Source: an uncultured Draconibacterium sp. (GTDB lineage: Bacteria; Bacteroidota; Bacteroidia; Bacteroidales; Prolixibacteraceae). From it: a stretch of DNA of 64,000 bases. This document shows, in pieces, positions 1-10,100 of the stretch (position 1 is its first letter; the number at the start of each line of letters is the position of its first letter). The notes under the pieces are model-generated. The model was not told the origin of the DNA, did no database searches, and was given only the letters and a program-made list of their open reading frames with translations. The position numbers were made by a program, and so were the translations under genes. The stretch spans positions 5,986,501 to 6,050,500 of the forward strand of contig NZ_OY781365.1 of the NCBI RefSeq assembly GCF_963676815.1, in the 5' to 3' direction.

Positions 1-1
1 G

Positions 2-211
2 CTGGAAATGGGGAATGTGATTACAGTAGAAAATCAATTCTCCGGTGGAGAACATGTACGAATTGTTTCCGGTCCATTAAAAGGACATGAAGGAATTCTG
101 GTAAAACGACGAAATAGAAGCCGGTTTGGTATTCGCCTGAAAGCCATCAGCCACTCAGTATTTATCGATATATGCCAATCAGACCTCGAGAAACTTAAAA
201 AAGCACATTAA
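2..211 (+). CDS. NusG-like (UpxY-type) antiterminator, C-terminal end, cut by window edge
   Basis: The frame is open to the left edge, so only the last ~69 residues are visible. The segment has the KOW-type pattern of NusG proteins: a GE-V-V-GPL-G-EG core (roughly residues 16-33) followed by a beta-rich tail. In Bacteroidota, NusG paralogues of the UpxY kind help polymerase read through long surface-polysaccharide operons. The internal ATG at position 8 lies in the middle of the fold and is unlikely to be the true start. What it regulates cannot be said because the upstream part is missing. The next gene (329) is in the same direction but separated by 117 bases. Confidence 0.7.
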   Translation: MEMGNVITVENQFSGGEHVRIVSGPLKGHEGILVKRRNRSRFGIRLKAISHSVFIDICQSDLEKLKKAH

Positions 212-328
212 TAAATTTGAGCTCCCTGACTTAAGCGACGTCGATATACTCACAATATTACAATTACTCTTTTTTGAAGAGACATTTAAACCTTATTATT
301 TTAATCTAAACTCCTAAAAACGTTAACT

Positions 329-940
329 ATGGAAAAACACAGCTTATATGATGTTATTTTTAAAATGAGGCCCCTGCCTAAAAAGCTTACCGAACAGTCT
401 TATGTGGATGCACTTATTGCAGCAATTAACGAGCGGCTGACCATAACCGAGCACAGATACCGGTCATTGTTGCTTAACACCGGACACACATCAGATTATA
501 TGTATTTTGTAGAGAAAGGTCTAGCCCGGTGCTTTTCTTTTGACGTTCATACCGGGAGGGAGCTCACTTCCATTCTTTGGAAAGAACATAGTATTGTTTG
601 TGATCCGGTGAGTTTTTTCCAGCGTAAGAAATCAGATGTTAATATTGAAGTGATGCCGGGAAGTTTGTTACTCTCCATATCCTACCGCCAGCTTCAGGAA
701 ATATACAGTTCTTTCCCGGAAGCGAGTGTTTTTGAACGTTGTGTTTCCCTTCAGTATGTTTACTTTTTTGCCCAAAGATCCCGGCAATTGGCGGTGAACT
801 CTCCCTGGGAAAGGTACCTGCATTTATTGACAACTCATCCGGGTATCGAATTAAAAGTATCCAAGGATATCATAGCATCTTATTTGAACATAGCCCCACA
901 GTCACTAAGTAGGATGCTTCGAAAGAAAGGACATCCTTGA
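329..940 (+). CDS. Crp/Fnr-family transcriptional regulator
   Basis: A 203-residue protein with the usual two-domain plan: an N-terminal cyclic-nucleotide-binding-like beta barrel (about residues 25-125) and a short C-terminal helix-turn-helix (about 178-203) with an IASYLNIAPQSLSRMLRKKG-type recognition region. Length and HTH wording match the Crp/Fnr regulators common in Bacteroidota. There is no cysteine cluster of the oxygen-sensing FNR type. The effector is unknown, because these barrels often no longer bind cAMP. It could control the MauE-like gene downstream, but that is only inferred from proximity. Confidence 0.85.
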   Translation: MEKHSLYDVIFKMRPLPKKLTEQSYVDALIAAINERLTITEHRYRSLLLNTGHTSDYMYFVEKGLARCFSFDVHTGRELTSILWKEHSIVCDPVSFFQRKKSDVNIEVMPGSLLLSISYRQLQEIYSSFPEASVFERCVSLQYVYFFAQRSRQLAVNSPWERYLHLLTTHPGIELKVSKDIIASYLNIAPQSLSRMLRKKGHP

Positions 941-1103
941 ATGTTCCGCAGTTTTGATTTCATCTTATAGGATGATCAGTTGCAATTATTCCCTTTTTGA
1001 ATTCTGATTCTTTACGAGTGCCCCATCATTCGGTTAAGATTTTTTTTGATCCGGGTTCTTTCATTTGTTAATACAGGTTCAGACGAATGCCCCGGCACAA
1101 CTG

Positions 1104-1111
1104 TACCTTTG
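1104..1111 (+). promoter_or_regulatory. Candidate Bacteroidota -7 promoter box
   Basis: TACCTTTG fits the Bacteroidota -7 consensus TAnnTTTG and lies about 140 bases before the preferred start of the MauE-like gene, in the 300-base gap after the Crp/Fnr gene. I could not assign a convincing -33 TTTG box, so this is a candidate only. Confidence 0.35.
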
Positions 1112-1248
1112 TAAATGTATTGAGGCTAAAACATGACCTCAAATATTTACCGGGAGAACGGTATGTATACATCAACCACTAAGTGTCAAATAACCTGAAT
1201 ATTACATTCTCCCGCAAAATGACCTTTAAAACAAACAAATTTTCAGCT

Positions 1249-2781
1249 ATGAAAAAGCTCCATCCAAAACACTTTACAATTCTGGTTCCACTCTCCTCCT
1301 ATTTATATATCCTGCTTTTTGTGTATGCCGGGATTAGCAAATTGCTGGACTATGAAAACTTCACTGTACAGTTAGCACAGTCGCCATTACTAAGCGCACA
1401 TGCCGGCGTGGTTGCACCTGCTGTAATATGCATGGAATTTATTCTGGTCGCATTATTGATCTTTAGAAAGACTCGTCTAACAGGTCTTTATGGATCATTC
1501 TTTCTAATGATCGCTTTTACGATCTATATTTATCTGATCCTTAATTACAGCGATTTTGTTCCCTGTTCGTGTGGAGGTATCATTGAGAAGATGAACTGGA
1601 CGGAACATATGATTTTTAATATAGCGTTTGTCATTTTGGCTCTTTTTGCAATTGTACTTTCTGAAAAAGAGAAGCACACCCCAAAACACGTTGTGCTTTT
1701 AAAAACATCATTGCCTTCATTACTGGCAGTTGGTGTTGTTGTGGGGCTCTTTTTATCATCTGAGCATATCATAAAAAAAGAAAACAACTTTATTCGCCGG
1801 TTTGGCCAACATCCCATTCGCGATGAAAAGACATTCGATCTGGGTGTAAACTCCTATTATTTTGCCGGTATGGCCGATGGGAAAATCTATTTGGGAAATT
1901 ATACAGCCCCCTTAGTGTTAACCCAAGTGGATACTTCTTTGACAACGATAATGCCGGCTAAATTAGAGATTGACGATGCTAACCTTCCATTTCGTTCAAT
2001 AAGAATACAAGTAGAAGCTCCTTATTTTTATGTATATGATGGTAATATTCCGATAATATACAGAGGAAAGCTGGGCGATTCGCAAGCCCGGACAATTAGT
2101 TTTGAAGACTGCTATTTTTCTCAATTGCAGGTAATAGACTCTGTTAATTTTGCCTTCAGGGCACAAAGCAGAAGTACCAAATCACAGGTATTGGGAAGGC
2201 TCAGTCTTGACCGGGAGCCTAAAGTAACCCTTAACTATGGATTGCTGGAAAAACAGATAGATGGAATGTTTGATACAGATGGTAGGTTGCTTCGTGATAA
2301 CAGCACCGGAGAACTGGCTTACATCTATAGCTACCGTAACGAAATTCTGGTCATGGACAAGGAACTACAACTTCTGCAAAAACTTCATACCATTGATACC
2401 ATATCCCATGCTCAGGTGCAAGTACGAAGGCTATCTGACGGAAGACATAAATTAGGTGCACCTCCACTACAGGTAAATAAGACATCCGTGCTGTATAAAC
2501 AAGTACTGTTTAATGAATCTATGCTAATGGGAAAATATGAGTCCCGAAAGGCATGGCAACAAGCGGCCATTATTGACATGTACAGTACCGGAAAGCAAGA
2601 GTATTTGGGCAGTTTCTATATATACCACCGCGGGGAAAATAAAATGTCTCAAATGCTTGCCTCAGATAATTATCTATTTGTATTACGTGGCAGTGAAATC
2701 GTGCGCTACCGTTTTGCGCAAGCGGTGACAGCGAATTTCAAAACGGGGGAAGCTGAAAACCCAAAACAGAGTAAGCAATAA
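1249..2781 (+). CDS. MauE/DoxX-like redox-associated membrane protein with large extracytoplasmic C-terminal domain
   Basis: The N-terminal ~150 residues hold four or more hydrophobic segments, including a YAGISKLLD segment after the first helix. A PCSCGG motif near residue 107 is typical of the MauE/DoxX-like methylamine-utilisation and thiol-redox membrane family. After a further transmembrane segment, the last ~310 residues are soluble and beta-rich, possibly a propeller-like domain, and probably face the periplasm. The frame extends upstream to a GTG at 1183 and an ATG at 1219. I prefer the ATG at 1249, which gives a normal lysine-rich membrane-protein start. The DUF6520 peptide follows after 15 bases, a pairing frequent in Bacteroidota. 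Probable role: redox or cysteine handling of an exported peptide (inference). Confidence 0.72.
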   Translation: MKKLHPKHFTILVPLSSYLYILLFVYAGISKLLDYENFTVQLAQSPLLSAHAGVVAPAVICMEFILVALLIFRKTRLTGLYGSFFLMIAFTIYIYLILNYSDFVPCSCGGIIEKMNWTEHMIFNIAFVILALFAIVLSEKEKHTPKHVVLLKTSLPSLLAVGVVVGLFLSSEHIIKKENNFIRRFGQHPIRDEKTFDLGVNSYYFAGMADGKIYLGNYTAPLVLTQVDTSLTTIMPAKLEIDDANLPFRSIRIQVEAPYFYVYDGNIPIIYRGKLGDSQARTISFEDCYFSQLQVIDSVNFAFRAQSRSTKSQVLGRLSLDREPKVTLNYGLLEKQIDGMFDTDGRLLRDNSTGELAYIYSYRNEILVMDKELQLLQKLHTIDTISHAQVQVRRLSDGRHKLGAPPLQVNKTSVLYKQVLFNESMLMGKYESRKAWQQAAIIDMYSTGKQEYLGSFYIYHRGENKMSQMLASDNYLFVLRGSEIVRYRFAQAVTANFKTGEAENPKQSKQ

Positions 2782-2796
2782 TTCAAATTTTTAATT

Positions 2797-3066
2797 ATGA
2801 AAAATTTAAAAAGCCTTATTTTACCCGCTGCTATTATATTGATAGGAGCCGGTGCCGCTCTTGCAACTAACGTTGCAAAAAATTCGGATAATGGTTTGCA
2901 ATCCGGATTTTATATCGATAGCTCCACTGGAGACTGTCGGGAATCTCCCGAAACGTGTACCTCCATACCTGGAGATTTATGTACCTGGGATGATGGTTCA
3001 ACTATCCACAGTTTGTTCGAGGATGGAACTGAGTGTACAGTTTCATTGTACAAACCTGCGAATTGA
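2797..3066 (+). CDS. DUF6520-family small exported protein
   Basis: An 89-residue protein that starts with MKNLKSLILPAAIILIGAGAALA, a hydrophobic signal-like segment of about 23 residues. The mature part has four cysteines (in CRESPETC, LCTW and ECTV contexts) and small polar residues. This matches the DUF6520 family, short exported proteins usually encoded beside MauE/DoxX-like membrane proteins in Bacteroidota. It is the second gene of a two-gene unit and is followed by a hairpin. The cysteines could be a substrate for the redox partner upstream (inference). Function unknown. Confidence 0.7.
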   Translation: MKNLKSLILPAAIILIGAGAALATNVAKNSDNGLQSGFYIDSSTGDCRESPETCTSIPGDLCTWDDGSTIHSLFEDGTECTVSLYKPAN

Positions 3067-3071
3067 GAAAG

Positions 3072-3111
3072 AAAGGGGATACCACATGGGTACCCCCTTC
3101 CTTCTGTTTTA
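3072..3111 (+). terminator. Hairpin terminator after the DUF6520 gene
   Basis: AAGGGGATACC pairs with GGGTACCCCCTT around a 4-base loop with one mismatch, followed by a pyrimidine/T-rich tail (CCTTCTGTTTT). It begins 5 bases after the stop codon and fits an intrinsic terminator. Confidence 0.6.
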
Positions 3112-3211
3112 TTAGTAAACAATATCTTCCCTTTCTATTGTATTTTTCAAAACCTTACTGGATAAATGTCCTGTATGTTTTTTTCCGTTTCTGACCTACA
3201 ATAATAGGAGG

Positions 3212-5728
3212 TCAATTGAGTCTTTTATTAATCCATTCGATGTCTGTATTTCCTTTCAGAAAGTAATCGAACCAATCCAGAATTCTACTTGTCAGGTCGT
3301 ATTGTGCCCGTTTTTTTTGCAAGCCATGCCCTTCTCCCTCGTAAAACAGCGCTACCACATCTTTTTTGTTCCTGCGCAGGGCGTTGTAAAAGGCCATGCT
3401 GTGGTCGCTGGTTACATTTGGGTCTTCCAAACCTGACCATAACAACACCGGGGCATTTACTTTGTCGGCCTCATAAATAGGAGTGTTTGCGAGATACAAT
3501 GCTTTATTCTCCCAAAAAGCTACACCCAGTTTATACATATTAGCTTCTATCCTTACATAATCCGGGAAAAAGAAATTATAATTGAAAGCATTGGCAGCCC
3601 AAACAATGTCACTATGCCCAGAGCCGGAAACATAAGTGGCAAAACGGTTAGACCGGGTAGCAATAAAGTCGGTTTCATAACCGCCAAAGGAATGCCCGAT
3701 TAAGCCAATTCTGTTTTTATCGATTAAGGGATTGCCGACTAAAGCATCCAAAGCATGGTTAACACAATCCAGCGCATCCATACCAGGCCCGTCTTTCCCC
3801 TGTATAACAATGTCGGGCAGATACACAAAGTACCCGTTTTCAATAAGCAAGCGCATATTAAACCCGAGTCCGTTATAATAAAACGGATATGGATACCGAT
3901 TTGAAAGGCTACGCTGTTTCTGATATATGTGCACCACCATCGGGTATTTTAGGGAAGGATTATAGTTTGCCGGATAATACAAAACACCTTTCAGAGGAAT
4001 ACTGTCGCTGTTGGTGTAGGAAACAATTTCCTGTTTCATGGACAAAACTGCTTTGTCGGCCTTGTTACTTTGATAAATAACCTGTTTCTTTTTCCCCATT
4101 TCTTTATAAACCAAGCGTGGCGGCTGATTGTAATTCTCTTCGGTATAGCTGAAACAGTTGTACGTACTATTATAAACCAGGTTTTGGATGCGTTTGCCTG
4201 TTGGCGCGATAACCGTATCCTGCCTGCCATTTTGCCACAATATATAAGCACTCGTGTTTTCCCGGGCATTATATAGTTTAAGCAACAAAGCTTTCTCAGG
4301 ATTAATTATATTTTCGGAAAAATCAGGGCTCGTCATCGTGTTGCGTGATGTCCCGTTCAGGATGGTAACCTGGTATCCCTCAAAATGACAAAATTGAACG
4401 GGCTCTTCTTCCACTGCCAGGTTGTGACGCCACAGTCCGCCTTCGCCTTCGAACAGAACCGTGTCAGTGCCTGTTACAAAACAGGGGGCATTTAACTTAC
4501 TGTTGACGATCGTTCTTTTAGTGCCGGTGGGGATATGATATACAGACCATGCTTGTTTTTTCTGGGACAAAGCATACCTTCCATCGGGGGATGTGTAAAG
4601 ATTCCGGAATGTGGTATCCATCAGTGTATAACAATCTTTCTGCCGGTCGTAAACGTTTACCTTATACCGGGGAGGTTGGGTGTAGTATTGAAAATGATAA
4701 GGGTCAAGACTCAGGAAATAACGACTACTTCCGATGTTTACATTTTTAGTTAGTTGATCGTCTCCGATTCGCTGCACCCTTTTTTGCTTAGGCTGCCACA
4801 CATAACAGTTATCCTTAATTGGAAAGAATTTCAGTTTTAGTCCTTTTTCGTTTCCGTACCAGATATCAACCGGGGAGTCGCTTCCTTTTTTGCGTGGCAT
4901 TCTAAGTTTTAAGAAATAGCTACTACTCTCCGGTATTATTTCAATAAATCCCTTTTGAAAGTTTAAGGGTAAAATTTCTTTTAATGGGTAAGTTATTTTA
5001 TTGCTAAAATCCAGGTAAACGATTTCCTGGCAATCATTCTCAGGTACTTGTTCACAGATAATGATCCCCTGTTCTCCTGTGGCAATCTCCAGAGAGATAA
5101 TTTTATGCGTAGTTTCATATACTTTTTCTGTGGATTCTCCTTTTAATAGCAGAACTTCATACCTGTTTTCTCCGTTGTCTGTAAGGACATAAATATGGTT
5201 GCCGCCTGTGGGATAAAACCGGGTCACATGATTTGCAGCATTAATCAAATCCCCCCTGTTATTGCGCAGTTCAAACCTGTTGTTATGCTCCTGGTTGTAA
5301 TGTAGTAGGAAATTCCCGTTGCCGCTTAAGGATTGTATGCTTTTTACACCTTTATAGAAAGTGCCGGATTGTTTGTCCAGGTCAAGCAGCTCGGTTTGCC
5401 ATTCATACTGTAATAATAAGTGATTGTTATCAACAAACACCACTTTCCATACGTTTTGCCTGTATCCCACAATACTGTGGTTCACAGGATCACGGAGGTC
5501 GAACAAGATTAGGGTGTCTTTCTTCATATCACTTCTATTCCACACGGGCATCCAACTACGCTTGCGTATTGTCAGCCAGTTGCCGTCTTCGGACATTACA
5601 GTACCGCTAATATTATGTGATGCTTCATTAGCAATCCGGGACAGGCTGTCGTGTCTGCTTTGTGCAGTTAATTCCCGGCCTGTCAGAAGCAACAGAACCG
5701 GGAATATGAAAAAAATTGCAGCTTTCAT
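3212..5728 (-). CDS. Secreted S9-family (prolyl oligopeptidase-like) peptidase
   Basis: An 838-residue protein with an N-terminal signal peptide (first ~22 residues ending in a TAQS-like site), a long beta-rich region of propeller type, and a C-terminal alpha/beta hydrolase domain. The catalytic triad is readable: nucleophile S680 in GHSFGG, acid near D769 in SGLEDPN, and H801 in GEGHGL. This is the S9 peptidase layout of DPP/acylaminoacyl-peptidase relatives, which remove or cleave short peptides. It begins 3 bases after susD, so it is the last gene of the susC-susD operon and probably degrades peptides imported by that pair. Substrate specificity cannot be read from sequence. Confidence 0.88.
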   Translation of the reverse strand: MKAAIFFIFPVLLLLTGRELTAQSRHDSLSRIANEASHNISGTVMSEDGNWLTIRKRSWMPVWNRSDMKKDTLILFDLRDPVNHSIVGYRQNVWKVVFVDNNHLLLQYEWQTELLDLDKQSGTFYKGVKSIQSLSGNGNFLLHYNQEHNNRFELRNNRGDLINAANHVTRFYPTGGNHIYVLTDNGENRYEVLLLKGESTEKVYETTHKIISLEIATGEQGIIICEQVPENDCQEIVYLDFSNKITYPLKEILPLNFQKGFIEIIPESSSYFLKLRMPRKKGSDSPVDIWYGNEKGLKLKFFPIKDNCYVWQPKQKRVQRIGDDQLTKNVNIGSSRYFLSLDPYHFQYYTQPPRYKVNVYDRQKDCYTLMDTTFRNLYTSPDGRYALSQKKQAWSVYHIPTGTKRTIVNSKLNAPCFVTGTDTVLFEGEGGLWRHNLAVEEEPVQFCHFEGYQVTILNGTSRNTMTSPDFSENIINPEKALLLKLYNARENTSAYILWQNGRQDTVIAPTGKRIQNLVYNSTYNCFSYTEENYNQPPRLVYKEMGKKKQVIYQSNKADKAVLSMKQEIVSYTNSDSIPLKGVLYYPANYNPSLKYPMVVHIYQKQRSLSNRYPYPFYYNGLGFNMRLLIENGYFVYLPDIVIQGKDGPGMDALDCVNHALDALVGNPLIDKNRIGLIGHSFGGYETDFIATRSNRFATYVSGSGHSDIVWAANAFNYNFFFPDYVRIEANMYKLGVAFWENKALYLANTPIYEADKVNAPVLLWSGLEDPNVTSDHSMAFYNALRRNKKDVVALFYEGEGHGLQKKRAQYDLTSRILDWFDYFLKGNTDIEWINKRLN

Positions 5729-5731
5729 GCG

Positions 5732-7102
5732 TTAATAACTTGTGTTTTGAGGGTTGAGATTCGGATTTAATAATAATTCGTTTTGGGGTAATGGCCATAC
5801 CTGCATATAATCTTCCCAGTTCGTTTTTACCGCGCTTAATTCATTCAAGTATCCTGTCCGTTTCAGGTCAAGGAAACGGTGTCCGGCCTCGGTAAAGAAT
5901 TCACGGCGCTTTTCTGCCAACAGTTCATTGATGAAATCCTCGCCAGATGATGAGGTAAGCGCAGTCAGTCCGGCTCTTTCGCGGGTAGCATTCAAATAAG
6001 GTAAAGCTTCATTCTGCCGGTTTTGTCTAATCAGCGCTTCGGCCATAATAAAATAGGGCTCTGCCAAGCGAAAAACAACGGAGTATTCATTGTCATTCGC
6101 CCCATTATCCTTGTTTTTGTATTTAAACGGCCGGTACCACAATTCATCATCAAAAGATACTTCGGCCATCCATTTCTGTCTACGCAGGTCGTTATTATCA
6201 AAGGAATTGACCAGATCAGGTGCCAGCGTATAAGCACTGGGGGCCGCGTCGGTAAAATAGTAAAAAGAGGCTTCTTCGGTGGCATCTCCATCGTTTTCCG
6301 GTTCCAATTGCCAGAGAATATGCTCGCCCGTTTTATGAAATACTTCGTTGATATCCTCCTCAAACTCGTATAAGGGCGATTGTAGAATTGTGTTTGCTGT
6401 TTGTTCTGCAAGTTCCCATTCTTCCCTGAGCAGATAAATACGGGCCAGCAGCAGTTGTGCTGCCTTTCGGTTCAGGTAAATGCGTTCTGGATCACGGTAT
6501 TCATCCTCTAAAAGCGAAACGGCTTCTGTTACATCGGTTTCCAGTTGTTCCAATACTGCCGTAGTAGCTGTTTTAGTTAGATTACGATTGTATTCATAAT
6601 CCAGACTAGTAGAATAAGGAATAGCGCCAAAAAACTGTTGCAGATAATAATAAATGAGGGAACGGATAAGCAGGGCTTCTCCCATAATTTGATTCTTTTC
6701 GGTATCAGAAAGTTTTGTTGAATGTGCTGCTCCATAAATAATGGAATTGGCATAATAGACCTGCCCGTAGGCGGTATTCCATATATTTGAAATAACCGTA
6801 TTGGTTTCCTGTTGCTGGTTTCTGTAAATATCCAGTATCCCGTCTTGGTCATTGGTATAGCAATCCAAATCATCGGTGTAAGAAGCCAGTAAGGTTCCGG
6901 CAGTATAAAATCCGGCACCTGTAACTATTGATCCGTCGCGCAATTCGGCATATAAGCCTGCAAGAGCTGCATTTGCGGTTTCCTGGCTTTCAAATACCTG
7001 TTCGGTGCCCAGCTGGTTAGTCGGGGCGTCAATTTCAACTAATTCTTCGCAGGCTGTCAGCAGAAATGCACCGAAGCAAAACAATAAATATATTTTTTTC
7101 AT
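5732..7102 (-). CDS. susD-like: SusD/RagB-family outer-membrane nutrient-binding lipoprotein
   Basis: A 456-residue protein with a lipoprotein signal: a hydrophobic start and the lipobox LLTAC, giving a lipidated cysteine at residue 18. It has the helical TPR-like body of SusD proteins (MGEALLIRSLIYYYLQQFFG region) and the C-terminal EKRREFFTEAGHRFLDLKR motif. It caps the SusC channel at the cell surface and binds substrate. It starts 12 bases after susC and is followed at 3 bases by an S9 peptidase, so peptide or protein fragments are a likelier substrate than glycans (inference). The frame is intact. Confidence 0.93.
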   Translation of the reverse strand: MKKIYLLFCFGAFLLTACEELVEIDAPTNQLGTEQVFESQETANAALAGLYAELRDGSIVTGAGFYTAGTLLASYTDDLDCYTNDQDGILDIYRNQQQETNTVISNIWNTAYGQVYYANSIIYGAAHSTKLSDTEKNQIMGEALLIRSLIYYYLQQFFGAIPYSTSLDYEYNRNLTKTATTAVLEQLETDVTEAVSLLEDEYRDPERIYLNRKAAQLLLARIYLLREEWELAEQTANTILQSPLYEFEEDINEVFHKTGEHILWQLEPENDGDATEEASFYYFTDAAPSAYTLAPDLVNSFDNNDLRRQKWMAEVSFDDELWYRPFKYKNKDNGANDNEYSVVFRLAEPYFIMAEALIRQNRQNEALPYLNATRERAGLTALTSSSGEDFINELLAEKRREFFTEAGHRFLDLKRTGYLNELSAVKTNWEDYMQVWPLPQNELLLNPNLNPQNTSY

Positions 7103-7114
7103 GATTCTATGTTT

Positions 7115-10100
7115 TTAAAAGTTAAGTTGTAGGCCAAAAGACCAGGTTCTTAGTGGTGGTAAAAAACCGGTCGAGAAAAATTCCGGGTCAAGCCCAAAAT
7201 AATCAGTGAAGGTCAGCAGGTTTTGTCCCTGTACATACAGCCTTATATCCTGTACTTTTTTGTAAACAGGTAAACGATAGCTGAGCTGCATGTTTTTTAA
7301 GCGGATAAAAGAAGCATCGCTAATGGTGGCTGTACTGTTTTTGAAGTACCTTAGCACCTTGTTTTTCTGTGCGTCGGCTCCGGAGGTATAGGCCATATAC
7401 CGGCCGTCGGGATTAGATTCCGACCATACATCCAGAACTTCTACAGGCTGGTTGTTCATCGTACCCGGATTCAGCATTAAAGCATTGTAGTTACTTTGCC
7501 GTTGTTTTACAAACTGGAACAAAAAAGAGAAATCCCATCGTTTATAAGCCAACTGGTTCGTCCAGCCGCCGAAGTACTTTATCCCTACATCTTCAATTAC
7601 CTGATTATCGTCGGGGGAGCTTATATTGCCATCATCATTATAATCGGTAAAAGTATAGAGGCCGGTTTCGGGATCGATGCCTTCGTAATTATAAACTTTT
7701 TTAATGGAGACAGGATGGCCCACCTCGTAGGAGTTGGCGTAGGTGGAACCTTCTATACCGGGGAATTCCACCAGCTTGTTATCTGGAAAACTGATATTAA
7801 AATCACTAACCCAACGGAAATCCTTTGTTTGGATTGGCGTGGTGTTGAGTTCGAACTCTGTACCTTTGTTTTCTACTGTAGCAGGCAGGTTAGCCTGTAT
7901 TGAACTAAAGCCTGTAGTGGCCGGCAATGGAATACCTACCAACTGGTTGCCTGAACGATTCCGGTACCAAACTGCAGAAAAGTGAACACGGTCGTTTAAA
8001 AAACCGGTTTCCAGCGCTACTTCCAGCTTGGTGGTTTTTTCCCAGCTAAAATAAGGGTTATACAGCCGGGAAGGGTAAAGCGAAGAACTGCCGCCGTAGC
8101 TGGTACTGCTGAGCGTATAGGTATCCAGATACTGGTAATCGCCGATCAGGTCGTTGCCGGTAGTCCCGTAGCTCGCCCTCAGCTTCCCGAAATTAAACCA
8201 CGTACTGTTTTTTAAAAAGTTTTCTTCGCTAAACAACCAGGCAGCTCCCACAGCGCCGAAACTGGCAAAACGGTTGTTAGTCCCGAAACGGCTGGAACCG
8301 TCACGCCGCCCGGTAAGGTTTACGATATACCGTTTTTTGTATTGATAATTTACCCGCCCGAATACGGCGAAATAGCGGTATTGGGTTTCCATATCCTTTT
8401 GCACCGAGACAGTATTGGCTGCTTCCAGATTGGTAATAAGCGCATTGCTTTCAAACCCATAGCCAAATAGCTGCAATGAGGTTTTGTCCCGCTGTTGATA
8501 AGTGCTTCCGGCCAGCAGGTCGAATTCATGATTCCCATACTTTTGTTTGTAGTTCAACTGGGGTTCTACAAGGTAGGAGAACAAACGATTTTGGCTCTTA
8601 TAAGCTACAGATCTGGCGGGCGTTATACCAAAGGCCGGGTTATACCTGGTATTGGGAGACAGCAGTAATTCTTCGGAGCCTTGTTGGTTGATTCCGCCAT
8701 TTAGTTTTATATAAACTGCCGGTAACAATTCGTAAGCCATATTCATATTAAGGTTAATCGTTTTCACATCGCTTGAATAGGTGGCCTCGTATGCAGCTAC
8801 CGGGTTGTTAAAGGTTTTGTTTTCCCAGTTCAGGCTGCCGTTATCCTGATAGAGTACCGGAGCGTTTGGGCTTAAGGTCAGCGCTTTGCTGGTGATGTCG
8901 GCTTGTACCAGGTTGTTGGACTGATCCGAAAACAAAGTGCTGGCATTTAGAATAAATTTATTGTCCTTCGACCGGTGATTCAGGTTCCAGTTCAGGTTAT
9001 TGGTTTTGTATTTGAAACCCTTGCCGTAAACCGTGCTTTGTTCGCTATGGCTGCCACTGATAAGAAAGCGCGTGGTTTGACTGCCCCCGTTTACCGATAG
9101 TTGAATATTCGAGTTGGTGGCTGTTTCGCCAATGAGCTCTTCCTGCCAGTCGGTGTAACGTTTTTCGTCCCAGGTGCCATTTACATCATAAGCATTGACC
9201 GGGTAGTTCGAAAGGCCATCGTTAGCATAAGCCTGGCGGCGCATATCCAGGTACTGTTCCGTATTCATCAGTTCCATTTTATTGGCTATGCGGCTAATCC
9301 CGTAACTGCTGTTAATACTAAAAACGGTTTTACCACCCGCTTTCCCTTTTTTGGTGGTAACCAGAATTACTCCGTTGGCACCGCGGGAACCATAGATGGC
9401 CGTGGCATCGGCATCCTTTAAAATTTCGATGCTCTCAATATCATTTGGATTGATGGCGTTGAGCGGACTGGTTTCTCCGTGTGGTAGTATTGCTCCGGAA
9501 AGTGAAGAACTGCTTTCAGCGCTTACCGGGACTCCATCGATAATGTACATTGGGTAGTTGCCTGCACGGCGCAGGCTGTTAACACCGCGTATCTGGATGT
9601 TGTATCCACCGCCGGGTACTCCGCTGCCCTGGATAATATTAACGCCGGCCATGCGTCCCTGTACTGCCGACAGTACATTATTTACAGGCTGGTTTTCGAT
9701 CTCTTTAAATGCCACAGTAGAGATACTACCGGTACGTTCGCGTTCTTTTACAGTATAGTAACCGGCATTTACAGTTACTTCTGATAATGTGGTAATGTCT
9801 TCCTGCAGCTGTACATCTACCAGTGAACGTCCATTTACAGGAATTTCTTTGGTTTTAAAACCGATAAAGGAAAAGGAAAGTACTGCGTTAGAAGGTACTT
9901 CTTTTAGGAGGTACAGACCATCGTCTTTAGTAATCGTACCGGTTGATGTCGTTTCTTTAAGCACCACGTTGACACCGGGCAGTGGTTGGTCATTCTGGTC
10001 TGTCACCCGACCGGTAACCGTAATCGTTTGTGCGTAGGCGTGGCCGGAGAACAATAGAATGGGAATACAAAAGATAAATAATAGCTTAAGCTTTGTGCCC

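Noticed and set aside
5424..5735. 103-codon forward frame opposite the S9 peptidase
   Set aside because: A shadow of the peptidase gene in another frame. Many similar shadows across susC, the methylase-helicase and the kinases were dropped for the same reason.
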